From Candidatus Polarisedimenticolia bacterium (GTDB lineage Bacteria; Acidobacteriota; Polarisedimenticolia; Gp22-AA2), in the NCBI GenBank assembly GCA_036001465.1, contig DASYUH010000056.1:124001-188000 (forward strand): a stretch of DNA of 64,000 nucleotides, read 5' to 3'. Under the pieces are notes generated by a model. The model saw nothing but the letters and a program-made list of their open reading frames with translations. It was not told the DNA's origin and made no database searches. Positions 47,578-58,526 of this stretch are shown in pieces (position 1 is the first letter of the stretch; each line of letters starts with the position of its first letter). A program made the translations under genes and the position numbers.

Positions 47578-48837
47578 CTATCCTGAGTGGCTGTCCTCCA
47601 GCTCCTTGATCCGGCGTCTGACCAGCGTTTCCGCCACGCCGGGGACCACCTCCCAGGCAATTTCACGCACGACCCGGTCGGCCAGGCGCTCGACGACCCG
47701 GTCGGCGATCAGATCGATCATCTCCGGGGTCAGGGCGACGCCCTTGCCGGCCACCGTCGGCGCCATGGGTGTCGGCGACGGTGCCGGCGGGGTCGAACCC
47801 GTACCGGCGTCCGGCCCTTCGCCGGCGGACAGGTCGTCCATCGACTGCCAGGTTTCGGCGGGAGGCGCTTCCGGAGGGGGAGTCCAGGCAGGCCCCTCGT
47901 CCTCCCCGGCCGTCGCGGGCCCGCCGGCCGGCACCTCGTCGACGAGGTCGAACTCCTGCTCGAACGATCCGTGGAACGCATCCTCCGTGCCCAAGGCGCC
48001 CGAAGCCGCCCCGATCGCGCCCCCCGCTGCCTTTGCGTGGTCTCCGCGCGACCGCGCGGCCTCATCGCGCCTCAGGCTCCGGGTCGTTGCCGATTCCGGA
48101 TCATCGAAGCGATCGGGGACGACCTCTCCGTCCATGCCGGCCGCCATGCCGAGGTCCGCGAAGCCGACGTAGGATCCGCCGGCGGCCGGATCGGGCGGCG
48201 CCATGGCGGGGTGCGGACGCGTGCCCTCCTCCCGATCCTCCGCCTCGCGATCCGGCGCATGGGCGGAATAGGGCGGCAGGGCGGGGGCCAGCGGGGAGGG
48301 CGGGAGCACCGATTCCCCTGGCGCGGGTGCGTCCGGCCCCGGCGTGGAGGCGGTCGGGGCCGGATGCGACGCGCGCAGGCCGTCGGCCGCGCGGCCCGGA
48401 TCGACGTGGTAGATGTCGCCCCCCGAAATGATGTCCATCTGTCCCCCCTGATCATCGGTGGAGACGGCGGGGGTTGCCGCGATCAGCTCCTCGACCTTTC
48501 CCACCAGCACCTGGGACTCGAAGGGCTTGGTCACGTGGCCGTTCGCCCCGGCCGCGTCGGCCCTCTTCTTGTCGAAGGGCTCGAACGTTCCGGTCAGCAG
48601 GAGGACGGGAATCCCCCGGGTCGAGGGATTGCGCTTGAGCTGTTCGCACACCTCGTAGCCGTTCTTTTCCGGCATGATGACGTCGAGCAGCACGATGTCG
48701 GGGCGCGTCTCGGCCACTTTCTTTATCGCCTGACCGCCGGTGCTGACGCAGATCACCCTGTAGTCGGCCTCGGAGAAGGTCAGCTCCACGACCTTCTGGA
48801 TGGTGATGCTGTCGTCGGCCAGCAGGATCGTCTTCAC
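47578..48837 (-). CDS. Response regulator with receiver domain and long variable tail
   Basis: A 419-residue protein. Residues 1-120 are a receiver domain with the acidic pair near the start (ADDS), the phospho-acceptor aspartate in LLDVIMPEKNGYEV and the lysine in HVTKPF. A long Pro/Ala-rich, low-complexity linker (about 130-365) leads to a helical end (DLIADRVVERLADRVVREIAWEV). No DNA-binding domain is seen, so output is probably by protein interaction. It overlaps the CheW gene by 4 bases. The histidine kinase is not in the window. Confidence 0.82.
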   Translation of the reverse strand: MKTILLADDSITIQKVVELTFSEADYRVICVSTGGQAIKKVAETRPDIVLLDVIMPEKNGYEVCEQLKRNPSTRGIPVLLLTGTFEPFDKKRADAAGANGHVTKPFESQVLVGKVEELIAATPAVSTDDQGGQMDIISGGDIYHVDPGRAADGLRASHPAPTASTPGPDAPAPGESVLPPSPLAPALPPYSAHAPDREAEDREEGTRPHPAMAPPDPAAGGSYVGFADLGMAAGMDGEVVPDRFDDPESATTRSLRRDEAARSRGDHAKAAGGAIGAASGALGTEDAFHGSFEQEFDLVDEVPAGGPATAGEDEGPAWTPPPEAPPAETWQSMDDLSAGEGPDAGTGSTPPAPSPTPMAPTVAGKGVALTPEMIDLIADRVVERLADRVVREIAWEVVPGVAETLVRRRIKELEDSHSG

Positions 48838-49340
48838 CGGCTATCCTCCACGGCGCGCGGCGGACCCGCCGCCGGCACGCCCAATGACGCGAACAGCGTT
48901 CCCGGATCGAGGACAATGACCGAGTCCTCGTCCCGGCGCACGACATCGCTCACGAATTCCCGGTTCACCGCCCAGCGACCATCGTGCCCCTGATCGGAAA
49001 GGGCAACGCGCCCGGCCTGTTCCATCAGGTCCACCCGATCGCCGAGGAGTCCCAGCCTGGCCTCGCCCCAGTCACAGACGATCAGATGTTCCCCGGGCGC
49101 CTCCGTCCGTTCCATCCGGGACGGGGCCGGCGTCGACCAGAATGGGCCGAACAGCCGTAAATCGTAGACCGGCAGGGCCACTCCGCCGAGGAGGGCGACG
49201 CCGCTCACGAACGTGTGGCTTCCCGGCACCGGCACGACCGGCGGGCACTCCACGACCTCTCGCACCACGCCCAGAGGCAGCGCCGCCTCGGCCCCTCCGA
49301 CCTGGAAGCGGATGAGCCAGGAGACGCCGGGCCGGCTCAC
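48834..49340 (-). CDS. CheW-like chemosensory coupling protein
   Basis: A 168-residue CheW-domain protein. The pattern of alternating beta segments is visible (FQVGGAEAALPLGVVREVV, VPGSHTFVSGVALLGGVALPVYDLRLF, LIVCDWGEARLGLLGDRVD). Such proteins link chemoreceptors to a CheA kinase. It overlaps both neighbours by 4 bases and so is translated with the response regulator and the second CheW-like protein. The C-terminus has a short Ala/Pro-rich tail. Confidence 0.75.
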   Translation of the reverse strand: MSRPGVSWLIRFQVGGAEAALPLGVVREVVECPPVVPVPGSHTFVSGVALLGGVALPVYDLRLFGPFWSTPAPSRMERTEAPGEHLIVCDWGEARLGLLGDRVDLMEQAGRVALSDQGHDGRWAVNREFVSDVVRRDEDSVIVLDPGTLFASLGVPAAGPPRAVEDSR

Positions 49341-49723
49341 AGCATCCCGTCCTGGTCCAGGACGAGACGAGGGGACGGCCCGTCGGAGAACACCCCGCGG
49401 AACACGTGTCCCGGCCTCGCGAAGATGAAGGGCGGCAGGGGGGCGATGTCGGTGGCCGGGACCTCCCGGATCGCCTCGGTCCCGTCCACCGGAACGAGCG
49501 CGCGGCTTCGGGAGCCCTCGAGGAGCAGGTACACAGGGGCGCGCCCCTGCGGCTCGCCGGCCGCGGCGTGCAGATCGATCAACCGAAGGCGCTCGCCGCG
49601 GAACACGGCCTCGGCCTCGTCCACGTGAAGATCCGCCTCCTGGGCCGGGTCGAGAATCCGCCTCACGGCATCGGCCTGGACCGCATAACGTGCCTGACCC
49701 ACGCTCACCATGAGGAATTTCAT
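49337..49723 (-). CDS. CheW-like protein, short
   Basis: A 128-residue protein with a CheW-like pattern (MKFLMVSVGQARYAVQADAVRRIL; RLRLIDLHAAAGEP). It lacks a clear last segment and may be a reduced CheW. The ATG at 49723 is preceded by GAGGA only 2 bases upstream; a TTG at 49735 is an alternative. It opens the three-gene run with the CheW-like protein and the response regulator, behind a perfect -35 box. A partner chemoreceptor or CheA is not in the window. Confidence 0.6.
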   Translation of the reverse strand: MKFLMVSVGQARYAVQADAVRRILDPAQEADLHVDEAEAVFRGERLRLIDLHAAAGEPQGRAPVYLLLEGSRSRALVPVDGTEAIREVPATDIAPLPPFIFARPGHVFRGVFSDGPSPRLVLDQDGML

Positions 49724-49735
49724 AGTCCTCGGCAA

Positions 49736-49764
49736 AAACTAGCCCAAAGGAACCACCCTGTCAA
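49736..49764 (-). promoter_or_regulatory. Possible promoter for the CheW-like/response regulator operon
   Basis: TTGACA (49759-49764), a 17-base spacer and TAGTTT (49736-49741) on the minus strand. The -35 box is perfect, the -10 box weak. The leader would be only a few bases long. Confidence 0.5.
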
Positions 49765-49799
49765 GGAAACCAAGGCCGGAAGCGGCCGAAAGGTGGTCC

Positions 49800-50209
49800 T
49801 CAGCGGCGCCGCGGAGGGACGTTTTCCGTCACCCAGTCGATGAACTCCTGAGTGGTCGTCCCCGGGGTGAAGATTTTCCGGATGCCCGATTCGTGGAGCC
49901 CCGGCATGTCCTCCTCCGGAATGATCCCCCCCCCGAACACCACGATGTCCTCGCTCTTCCTGGCGGCGAGCAGCTTCATCACTTTGGGGAAGATGGTGTT
50001 GTGCGCCCCCGAAAGGAGCGACAGGCCGATGCCGTCCACGTCCTCCTGCACGGCCGTCGCCACCACCATCTCCGGAGTCTGGTGCAGCCCCGTGTAGATG
50101 ACCTCGAAGCCGGCGTCTCTCAGGGCGCGGGCCACGATCTTCGCCCCTCGATCGTGGCCGTCCAGCCCCACCTTGCCGATCAGGAGCCGGACACGCCGCC
50201 CGCCCGGGC

Positions 50210-50213
<4 letters not shown>
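49800..50213 (-). CDS. icmB: B12-binding subunit of an acyl-CoA mutase (IcmB-like)
   Basis: A 137-residue adenosylcobalamin-binding subunit. The DxHxxG motif is in GLDGHDRG near residue 18, and SLLSGAHNT and [11 protein letters not shown] follow as the rest of the B12 site. The GTG at 50213 overlaps the stop of the large subunit (GTGA); the longer open frame to 50972 is antisense-type sequence. The length matches IcmB of Streptomyces and the small subunits of split methylmalonyl-CoA mutases. The substrate is set by the large subunit; see the finding on 50210-51901. Confidence 0.9.
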
Positions 50214-51901
<1,688 letters not shown>

Positions 51902-51902
51902 G

Positions 51903-53048
51903 TCAACCCTCTTTCAGGATCTCTTTCGAGATCACCAGCCGCTGGACCTCCGACGTCCCCTCGTAGATTTCGGTAATCTTGGCGTCCCGGAACAGGCGCT
52001 CGACGGTGTACTCGTTGATGTAGCCGTAGCCGCCGTGGATCTGCACGCCCTCCTTCGCCGCTCGCATGCAGGCCTCCGAGGCGAACAGCTTGGCCATGCT
52101 GGTCTCGAGCGAACACCGGTCCTGGTTGTCCCGCGCCCAGGCGGCGCGGTACGCCAGCAGGCGCGCCGCGTCGATCTCGGTGGCCATGTCGGCCAGCTTC
52201 CACTGGATCGCCTGGAAGTCGGCGATCGGACGGCCGAAGGCCTCCCGGTTCCGGCTGTACGACAGCGACTCCTCGAGCGCCGCGGTGGCGATGCCGATCG
52301 CCTGCGCCGCGATGCCGATGCGTCCCCCGTCGAGCGTCGCCATGGCGATCTTGAACCCCTCGCCCTCCTGTCCGAGGAGATTGTCGACGGGGACCTCGCA
52401 TCCGTCGAGGACGATTTCGACGGAACCGGAGCAGGTGATGCCCATCTTGTGCTCCGGCTTGCCGAGACGCAGGCCGGGGAACCCCCTCTCCACGATGAAG
52501 GCGCATATCCCCTTGTGCCGGAGCGCCGGATCCAGCGTCGCGTACACGACAAAGGTGTGCGCCGCCACGCCGTTCGTGACGAAGACCTTGCTGCCGCTCA
52601 GGACGTAGACATCCCCCTTTCGTCTCGCGAGCGTCCGCAGCGCCCCGGCATCCGAGCCGGCCTGCGGCTCGGTCAGGCAATAGGCACCGATCCGTTCTCC
52701 GCGCGCGTGGGGAACCAGGTATTTCTGCTTCTGCGCCTCGCTGCCGTGGCGCAGCAGGGGGGCGCAGAACAGGGAGTTGTTCACCGACAGGATGACGCCC
52801 GTCGAGGCGCAGGCCCGCGACACCTCTTCGATCCCGATGACGTAGGACACACCGTCGAAACCCGCTCCCCCGTACGCCTCAGGCACCATCATGCCGCACA
52901 GGCCCAGCTCGGCGCAGCGCTCGTAATTGTCGTGGGGGAATTCCCGCGACCGGTCGAAGCCCGCGGCGCGCGGCTTGAGCACCTCATCGGCGAAAGCGCG
53001 CACGGTTTCGCGCAGCATCTCCTGCTCGCGGCTCAGCGTGAAATCCAT
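51903..53048 (-). CDS. Acyl-CoA dehydrogenase (short/branched-chain type)
   Basis: A 381-residue FAD enzyme of the butyryl-CoA dehydrogenase family. Seen are [16 protein letters not shown] (flavin and substrate binding, near residue 127) and the catalytic glutamate in [11 protein letters not shown] near 363. It probably oxidises butyryl- or isobutyryl-CoA to the enoyl form. It lies directly between hpf and icmA, consistent with work on the same C4 acyl-CoA pool. Electron-transfer flavoprotein genes are not in the window. Confidence 0.9.
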   Translation of the reverse strand: MDFTLSREQEMLRETVRAFADEVLKPRAAGFDRSREFPHDNYERCAELGLCGMMVPEAYGGAGFDGVSYVIGIEEVSRACASTGVILSVNNSLFCAPLLRHGSEAQKQKYLVPHARGERIGAYCLTEPQAGSDAGALRTLARRKGDVYVLSGSKVFVTNGVAAHTFVVYATLDPALRHKGICAFIVERGFPGLRLGKPEHKMGITCSGSVEIVLDGCEVPVDNLLGQEGEGFKIAMATLDGGRIGIAAQAIGIATAALEESLSYSRNREAFGRPIADFQAIQWKLADMATEIDAARLLAYRAAWARDNQDRCSLETSMAKLFASEACMRAAKEGVQIHGGYGYINEYTVERLFRDAKITEIYEGTSEVQRLVISKEILKEG

Positions 53049-53060
53049 GTCCCCGGGCTC

Positions 53061-53603
53061 CTAGGTCTCCGGCTCGATGAGGCCGAAGTGTCCGTCGCGG
53101 CGCCTGAAGATCACGGAGACCTGCTGCGAGTCGGCGTCGCGAAAGACGAAAAACGGATGCGGAGAGTCCTGCATGAGCAGCAGCGCCTCCTCCACCGACA
53201 TCGGCTTCACCGGGACGCGCCCCATCGGAACGACCGCCGGCCCGTCGGACTCGAGGCGCGCCGGGACACCCTCGACCGGAGCGGGTTCCGGCGCCTCCCG
53301 CGGCCCGCGCCGCTTCCGTCCGCGGGCCCACTTCTCATGGTGCTTGCGTCCCTGCGCCAGGATGCGATCGATGGCCTCCGCGAGGGCGTCCCGCATGACG
53401 GCCCCTTGGCCGCGGGCGGTGAGCTTGCCGGCCCGGGCCCGGACCAGGATCTCGATCCGGTGGCGGTGCTTTTCCCGTGTCAGGATCACATGGATGTCGG
53501 GGCTCTCGTGCAGGATCCGCTCGAGCTTCGACAGTTTCTTCTCGGCGACGGACTTGAGGTCCGACGTCAGGTCCACCTTGCGTCCCGTGAACACAATCGT
53601 CAT
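53061..53603 (-). CDS. hpf: Ribosome hibernation factor HPF (long form)
   Basis: A 180-residue protein that binds idle ribosomes. The N-terminal domain starts MTIVFTGRKVDL and carries HRHRIEILV; a variable Arg/Pro linker follows, then the C-terminal dimerisation domain (PMSVEEALLLMQDSPHPFFVF). This long form makes 100S ribosome dimers. The ATG at 53603 follows GGGTGGGGTGG. It lies right after rpoN, as in E. coli where rpoN is followed by hpf. Confidence 0.93.
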   Translation of the reverse strand: MTIVFTGRKVDLTSDLKSVAEKKLSKLERILHESPDIHVILTREKHRHRIEILVRARAGKLTARGQGAVMRDALAEAIDRILAQGRKHHEKWARGRKRRGPREAPEPAPVEGVPARLESDGPAVVPMGRVPVKPMSVEEALLLMQDSPHPFFVFRDADSQQVSVIFRRRDGHFGLIEPET

Positions 53604-53633
53604 CGTCCACCCCACCCGGAATCAGGCCGGGCC

Positions 53634-55094
53634 TCAGTTGAACCCCTGGCGCCTTTCGTTGGACGAAGGGATGCGCAGCTCCTCACGATACTTGGCCACC
53701 GTCCGCCGCGCGATCCGCAATCCCTCGTTGCTCAGAATCTGCACGATGGCCGCGTCGGAGAGCGGCCGCTGCGGGTCTTCCTCCCCCACCACTTTCTTGA
53801 TGCGCTCCTTGACGGTCAGCGAGGAGACGTCCTGCCCCTGCGTGGAGCTGATCCCCGAATGGAAGAAGAATTTCATCTCGTAGAGCCCGCGGGGCGTGTG
53901 CATGTACTTGTGATTGACCACCCGGCTGACGGTCGACTCGTGCATCCCGATGTCGTCCGCAACGTCCTTGAGGATGAGCGGCCGGAGATGCTCGTAGCCA
54001 AAGTCCAGAAAGCCCTGTTGGTGCTTGACGATGCTTCGGGCCACCTTGTAGATGGTGCGCTGGCGCTCCTCCAGGCTCTTGATGAGCCGGAAGGCGGAAC
54101 GGAATTTCTCGCGCACGTATTCGCGGGTCTCCTTCGTCACGTCGGCGTTGTTCCGGTCGATCATCCGTCTGTAGAACGAGCTGATTCGCAGGCGGGGCAA
54201 CCCCTCCTCGTTGAGGACGATGGTGTAGCCTTTGTCCACTTTGAGGACGTACACGTCGGGGATGACGTAGTTGTTGCTCCCGGCGTTGTATTTCTTCCCG
54301 GGTTTCGGATCGAGGTGCCGGATCGTATCGACGTAATGCATCACCTCGTCCAGGCTGCATCCGAGAGCCTGCGCCAGCTCCTTGAACTTCCGGCCTTGCA
54401 GCAGGCCCATGTGATCCCGCACGATGACCTCGGCCGGCGTGCCCTCCATGTCGTGGAACGAGAGCTGGATCAGGAGACACTCCTTGAGATCGCGCGCTCC
54501 CACCCCGGGGGGATCGAGCTCTTGCACGATGTGCAGCGCCCGCTCGACCTCCTCCATCGGGTAGGGCCCCATGGCGGCGATCTCGTCGAGCGAAGCCCCC
54601 AGGTAGCCCGCCTCGTCGAGGTTGCCGACGATGGCGCGGGCGATCTCCTTCTGCCGGTCCGGGACGACGCCCATGTCGAGCTGCCAGAGCAGATGGTCGG
54701 CCAGGCTCTGCGGCTTGCTCAGGATGTTCTCGAGCGGCGGCGCCTCGATCTCCTCGGATGGGGCCTGCGGCCTGTAGCTCAAATCCATGTAATCCTGGAA
54801 GTAGGACTCGTAGTCGATCTCTTCGAACGAGTCGCGCTCGGCGTCTTTCTCGGGCGCTTCCGGCGCGTCGCTTTCCTGCTGGGGGAGCGCCTCCGCGGGC
54901 TCCCCGTCCGCCTTCTCCGGCTCCGTGGTCCCATCCTGCAGCTCTTCCAGGAGCGGGTTCTCCGTGAGCTCCTGGGTGATCTCCCCCTGCAGCTCGAGCT
55001 TCGTCATCTGCAGCAGCTTGATCGCCTGCTGCAGCGACGGCGTCATGATCAGCTTCTGCGTCATCCGCAGATTGAGCTTTTGCTCGAGTGCCAT
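53634..55094 (-). CDS. rpoN: RNA polymerase sigma-54 factor
   Basis: A 486-residue sigma-54. Region I is the Gln/Leu-rich start (KLIMTPSLQQAIKLLQM), region II is acidic (about residues 55-110), and region III ends with the RpoN box ARRTVAKYRE near 465, which reads the -24 element. The ATG at 55094 is preceded by GAGGAA; the longer open frame is lptB read in another frame. The order lptC/A-lptB-rpoN-hpf is the classic one. It needs an enhancer-binding activator, none of which is in the window. Confidence 0.96.
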   Translation of the reverse strand: MALEQKLNLRMTQKLIMTPSLQQAIKLLQMTKLELQGEITQELTENPLLEELQDGTTEPEKADGEPAEALPQQESDAPEAPEKDAERDSFEEIDYESYFQDYMDLSYRPQAPSEEIEAPPLENILSKPQSLADHLLWQLDMGVVPDRQKEIARAIVGNLDEAGYLGASLDEIAAMGPYPMEEVERALHIVQELDPPGVGARDLKECLLIQLSFHDMEGTPAEVIVRDHMGLLQGRKFKELAQALGCSLDEVMHYVDTIRHLDPKPGKKYNAGSNNYVIPDVYVLKVDKGYTIVLNEEGLPRLRISSFYRRMIDRNNADVTKETREYVREKFRSAFRLIKSLEERQRTIYKVARSIVKHQQGFLDFGYEHLRPLILKDVADDIGMHESTVSRVVNHKYMHTPRGLYEMKFFFHSGISSTQGQDVSSLTVKERIKKVVGEEDPQRPLSDAAIVQILSNEGLRIARRTVAKYREELRIPSSNERRQGFN

Positions 55095-55111
55095 GTCGGG
55101 TTCCTCGCCCT

Positions 55112-55885
55112 TCAGTCCGCCGGGAACGCGGTCGGGGGGGCCTCGGCAGGCTCGCGATCGACGAGCCGGAAATTGGCCCCCAGGTAGATCTCCCGCACTT
55201 GCGGATCGGCCGCCAGCTGGTCCGGGCTGCCCTTCCGGAAGATCCGCCCCTCGGCAATGATATACGCCCGGTCGGTGATCCGGAGAGTTTCCTGGACGTT
55301 GTGATCGGTCATCAGGATGCCGATCCCCTTCGCCTTCAATTGATAGATGATCCTCTGGATATCCGCAACCGCAATCGGGTCGATCCCGGAAAAAGGCTCG
55401 TCCAGGAGCATGAACGACGGGGAAATGACCAGGGCCCGGGCGATTTCGGCGCGCCGGCGCTCGCCGCCGGACAGGTTGTAGGCCGGGCTGCGGGCCAGGT
55501 GGCGGATCTTGAGCTCGTCCAGGACCGCCGAGGTGCGCTGCCGGATCTCCTCGCGAGGCATGTCCAGGGTCTCCAGGATGGCGATCAGGTTCTCCTCGAC
55601 GGTCAGCTTGCGGAAGATCGACGGCTCCTGGGGCAGATAGCTGATGCCGCTGCGCGCTCTCAGGTACATCGGGAGGCGCGACACGTCGTGGCCGCCGAGG
55701 AGGATCCGTCCGGCATCCGGCTGCACGAGCCCCACGACACAATAAAAGGTGGTCGTCTTGCCGGCGCCGTTTGGCCCGAGAAGCCCGACCACTTCGCCGC
55801 TCTGGATGTGCAGTGAAATGTCGCGGATGACGGGCCGCCCGCGGTAGCTCTTGGTCAGCCCCTCAATGCTTAATTTTCGGCTCAA
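55112..55885 (-). CDS. lptB: LPS export ABC transporter ATP-binding protein LptB
   Basis: A 257-residue ATPase. Walker [11 protein letters not shown] is near residue 37, the signature [15 protein letters not shown] near 139 and Walker [14 protein letters not shown] near 159. It would power the LptF-LptG permease at 8.4 kb. The frame opens at a TTG at 55885 inside the end of lptC/A (23-base overlap); there is no nearby ATG, so the start is uncertain. rpoN follows 17 bases later. Confidence 0.94.
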   Translation of the reverse strand: MSRKLSIEGLTKSYRGRPVIRDISLHIQSGEVVGLLGPNGAGKTTTFYCVVGLVQPDAGRILLGGHDVSRLPMYLRARSGISYLPQEPSIFRKLTVEENLIAILETLDMPREEIRQRTSAVLDELKIRHLARSPAYNLSGGERRRAEIARALVISPSFMLLDEPFSGIDPIAVADIQRIIYQLKAKGIGILMTDHNVQETLRITDRAYIIAEGRIFRKGSPDQLAADPQVREIYLGANFRLVDREPAEAPPTAFPAD

Positions 55886-57680
55886 CCGGCTGAACGTCCT
55901 TGGCTTCTGGCTTGAGGGTGATCCAGGTCCGACCGCCGCGCGCGGACTCGGTCAGAATCCTATCCCCCGCCAGATCGAATGTCAACGTCCGCCCGCGCAG
56001 GGTGCGGCCTGTGGCCGCGTCGACGACCTCCGCCAGGCCGCCGTCGTCCTCGAGGATGAGCAGGTCGGGACCCGCCTGGTACAGGGCCGTTCGCGCGGTC
56101 CCGAAGCTCTGGGCCTTCTTGATCGCCACGGAGCCGCGCGCCTCGATACGGTCCAGGACCCGGCTGCCGTCACGCTCCGCCAGGAAGGCGTCCATGGCGT
56201 CGGCCGTGAGGACGGCGTCCTCACGCGTCAAGCGGACGTTGTCGCGATAGCGACCGACCCCCTGCGCGTCGTCCAGCACGAGGCTGCTGGCCGTGATCGC
56301 CGTGACCACCGGCCTGGCGGACGAGCCCCCGGGCTTCGCCGGGCGCGCGGTGAACCGCCCCATGACGTTGCCGGTCGCCTGCAGCTGGCGCGCCGCGCGG
56401 TCGATGACGATTTCCTCCCCCTGCAGGCTGTTTCCCTCCTGCCAGACCCGCGCCGCGCCGCCATAGACTGCCCGGTCCGCCTTCTGATCGACCGCGAGCG
56501 TGCGCGCCTGGAAGGAGATCGGGGAGCGGGGGGCAAATCCGGGAGCGCCGGGAGCCCCGGCGGGGCCCGGCTGGGACACCGTCCGCACGTCGCCGCGCGC
56601 CTGCAGGGCCCGGCCGCCGACCGTGACGTCGATCTCCTGCGCGGCGATCCGATCGGTGGCCGTCATGAGGACGGGATCCCCCCTGAGCTCGACCCGATCC
56701 TCTGCGGCCCGGTAGCGGGCCGAGCGGCTGCGCGACGTGATGGCTCCCGAGGTCACGCGGCAGTTGCCGGATGCCTCGGCGGTCCTGAGGGCGCTTTTCG
56801 GCCCGCCGAACTCGGCCGCCAGGCTGTCGGCCCGCATCTCGTTGACTTCGCCGCCGGGTCCCGGCGCGCCGGTCGCGACCACGTCGCCAAAGGCGTTCAT
56901 CTGGCGGACCAGCTTGCGCGACTCGTCGAACTGCACCTTGAGATAGTTGCCGTACAGCACGTCCCCGCGGCTTTCCATCCGGACGTTGTCCGTGAAGACC
57001 GCGGTGTTGCGCCCGAGGGAGGCCACCAGATCTCCGGAGCTGATGCGGATGGGCCCGCCGGTCCCTTCCGTTGCGATCCGAAGGACCACGCGATCGGGAA
57101 TCTTGATCTGGCGCTCCGCGACCAGGTAGTTCATCCCCCGTCCCTCGCCCTCGAGCCCTCCGACACTGAAGGCGATGTCGTCGGCGGTGAAGATCATGTC
57201 GCGGTCGTTGTCGTAGAACAGTGTTCCGGTGCGCAAGGACAGGCCCTCGTCCACCCCTTCGACCGTCACGTCACCCGAGAGACGGGCGCGGCGCTCGGCG
57301 GCATCGAACTGGCCCTCCAGCCCCGAGACGGTCACCTGTCCCCCTCGCCCGTCATGGATGGTCAGCCGGACGCCCTCGAGGAGCTTGCGGTCGCCCGCGA
57401 ACCCCGTGACGCTCTTCGCCCGCAGCGTGAACGCCGGACGCCCCTCGCGGCTGCCGTTGACTTCGAATTCGTCGGAGCGATCGACAACCGGTCCCTGCTG
57501 CGCGGGGGTCGCGGAGGCCGGCGCCATGGTGATCTCGGTCTGCGGCGACCCGCGCCGCCCGTAGCTCATGACCACGGCGAGGACGAACCCGGCCAGGACC
57601 ATCAGCACCAGGACACGCAGGACCAGGACGGCGCGAAGCGGCCGCCAGTGGATCCGCGGGGCCCCCTGTGTCCCGGCCAT
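55863..57680 (-). CDS. LptC-LptA (OstA) fusion, periplasmic LPS bridge
   Basis: A 605-residue protein with an N-terminal membrane anchor (residues about 15-42, [23 protein letters not shown]) and then a long periplasmic region. The first part resembles LptC (about 45-200). The rest contains several OstA-type beta-jellyroll repeats ([54 protein letters not shown]), the fold of LptA. One chain thus may span the periplasm from LptF/G toward LptD. It starts 6 bases after the crotonase gene and overlaps lptB. Confidence 0.85.
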   Translation of the reverse strand: MAGTQGAPRIHWRPLRAVLVLRVLVLMVLAGFVLAVVMSYGRRGSPQTEITMAPASATPAQQGPVVDRSDEFEVNGSREGRPAFTLRAKSVTGFAGDRKLLEGVRLTIHDGRGGQVTVSGLEGQFDAAERRARLSGDVTVEGVDEGLSLRTGTLFYDNDRDMIFTADDIAFSVGGLEGEGRGMNYLVAERQIKIPDRVVLRIATEGTGGPIRISSGDLVASLGRNTAVFTDNVRMESRGDVLYGNYLKVQFDESRKLVRQMNAFGDVVATGAPGPGGEVNEMRADSLAAEFGGPKSALRTAEASGNCRVTSGAITSRSRSARYRAAEDRVELRGDPVLMTATDRIAAQEIDVTVGGRALQARGDVRTVSQPGPAGAPGAPGFAPRSPISFQARTLAVDQKADRAVYGGAARVWQEGNSLQGEEIVIDRAARQLQATGNVMGRFTARPAKPGGSSARPVVTAITASSLVLDDAQGVGRYRDNVRLTREDAVLTADAMDAFLAERDGSRVLDRIEARGSVAIKKAQSFGTARTALYQAGPDLLILEDDGGLAEVVDAATGRTLRGRTLTFDLAGDRILTESARGGRTWITLKPEAKDVQPVEPKIKH

Positions 57681-57686
57681 GTCCCC

Positions 57687-58472
57687 TCAGCGCCCCTTGA
57701 ACGACGGCTTGCGTTTTTCCATGAACGCACGCGTCCCCTCGCGCATGTCCTCGGTCGCGCAGCACAGGCCGAACAGCGTGGCCTCGGTGGACGACCCTTC
57801 CGCGAGGCCCATCTGCAGTCCCTCATGCACGGCCTGCAGCACGTAGCGCAGGGCGACGGGCCCGCGCAGGAGAAGGGTCCGGGCCAGCGCCTCCGCCGCC
57901 GCCTGCAGCTCCGCCTGCGGCACGACGCGGTTGACCAGCCCGATGCGGTGCGCCTCGCGGGCGTCGATCGGATCGCCCGACAGGAGCATCTCGAGAGCCC
58001 GGCCGGCTCCGACGAGACGGCTGAGGCGCTGCGTCCCTCCGTAGCCCGGGATGATCCCGAGCGCCACTTCGGGCTGCCCGAGCTTGGCGGTCTCGGCCGC
58101 CAGGCGCAGCGTGCAGGCCATCGCCAGCTCCAGCCCTCCGCCCAGGGCGTACCCGTTGATGGCGGCGATCGACGGCTTGCCGAGGCGCTCCAGGCGCTCC
58201 AGGACGCCCTGGCCGCGGCGGGCGTACGCCGCTCCCTCCACGGGGGTCTGGGAGGCGAGCTCGAAGATGTCCGCGCCGGCCACGAACGCCTTCTCCCCCG
58301 CGCCCGTCACGATGAGAACGCCCACCGCCGCGTCGTCGCCGGCCGCCGCCACCGCCTGATCGATCTCCGCCATCGTCTGCCGGTCGAGCGCGTTCAGCTT
58401 CTCCGGCCGGTTGATCGTCAGCCTCGCGATGCCGCCGTGGCTTTCGTACAACACCCGGTTCGAGCCGCCCAT
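57687..58472 (-). CDS. Enoyl-CoA hydratase (crotonase)
   Basis: A 261-residue crotonase-fold enzyme. The two catalytic glutamates are in GYALGGGLELAMA (near residue 114) and LGQPEVALGIIPG (near 134), so hydratase activity is expected. It would turn crotonyl-CoA into 3-hydroxybutyryl-CoA. The upstream gene encodes the dehydrogenase for the next step. The ATG at 58472 follows GGAGGAA. Confidence 0.92.
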   Translation of the reverse strand: MGGSNRVLYESHGGIARLTINRPEKLNALDRQTMAEIDQAVAAAGDDAAVGVLIVTGAGEKAFVAGADIFELASQTPVEGAAYARRGQGVLERLERLGKPSIAAINGYALGGGLELAMACTLRLAAETAKLGQPEVALGIIPGYGGTQRLSRLVGAGRALEMLLSGDPIDAREAHRIGLVNRVVPQAELQAAAEALARTLLLRGPVALRYVLQAVHEGLQMGLAEGSSTEATLFGLCCATEDMREGTRAFMEKRKPSFKGR

Positions 58473-58526
58473 GCTCTCGTTCCTCCTTCGCGGGGCCCGT
58501 CCAGGGGCGTGTCCGAGGACAGGCTC

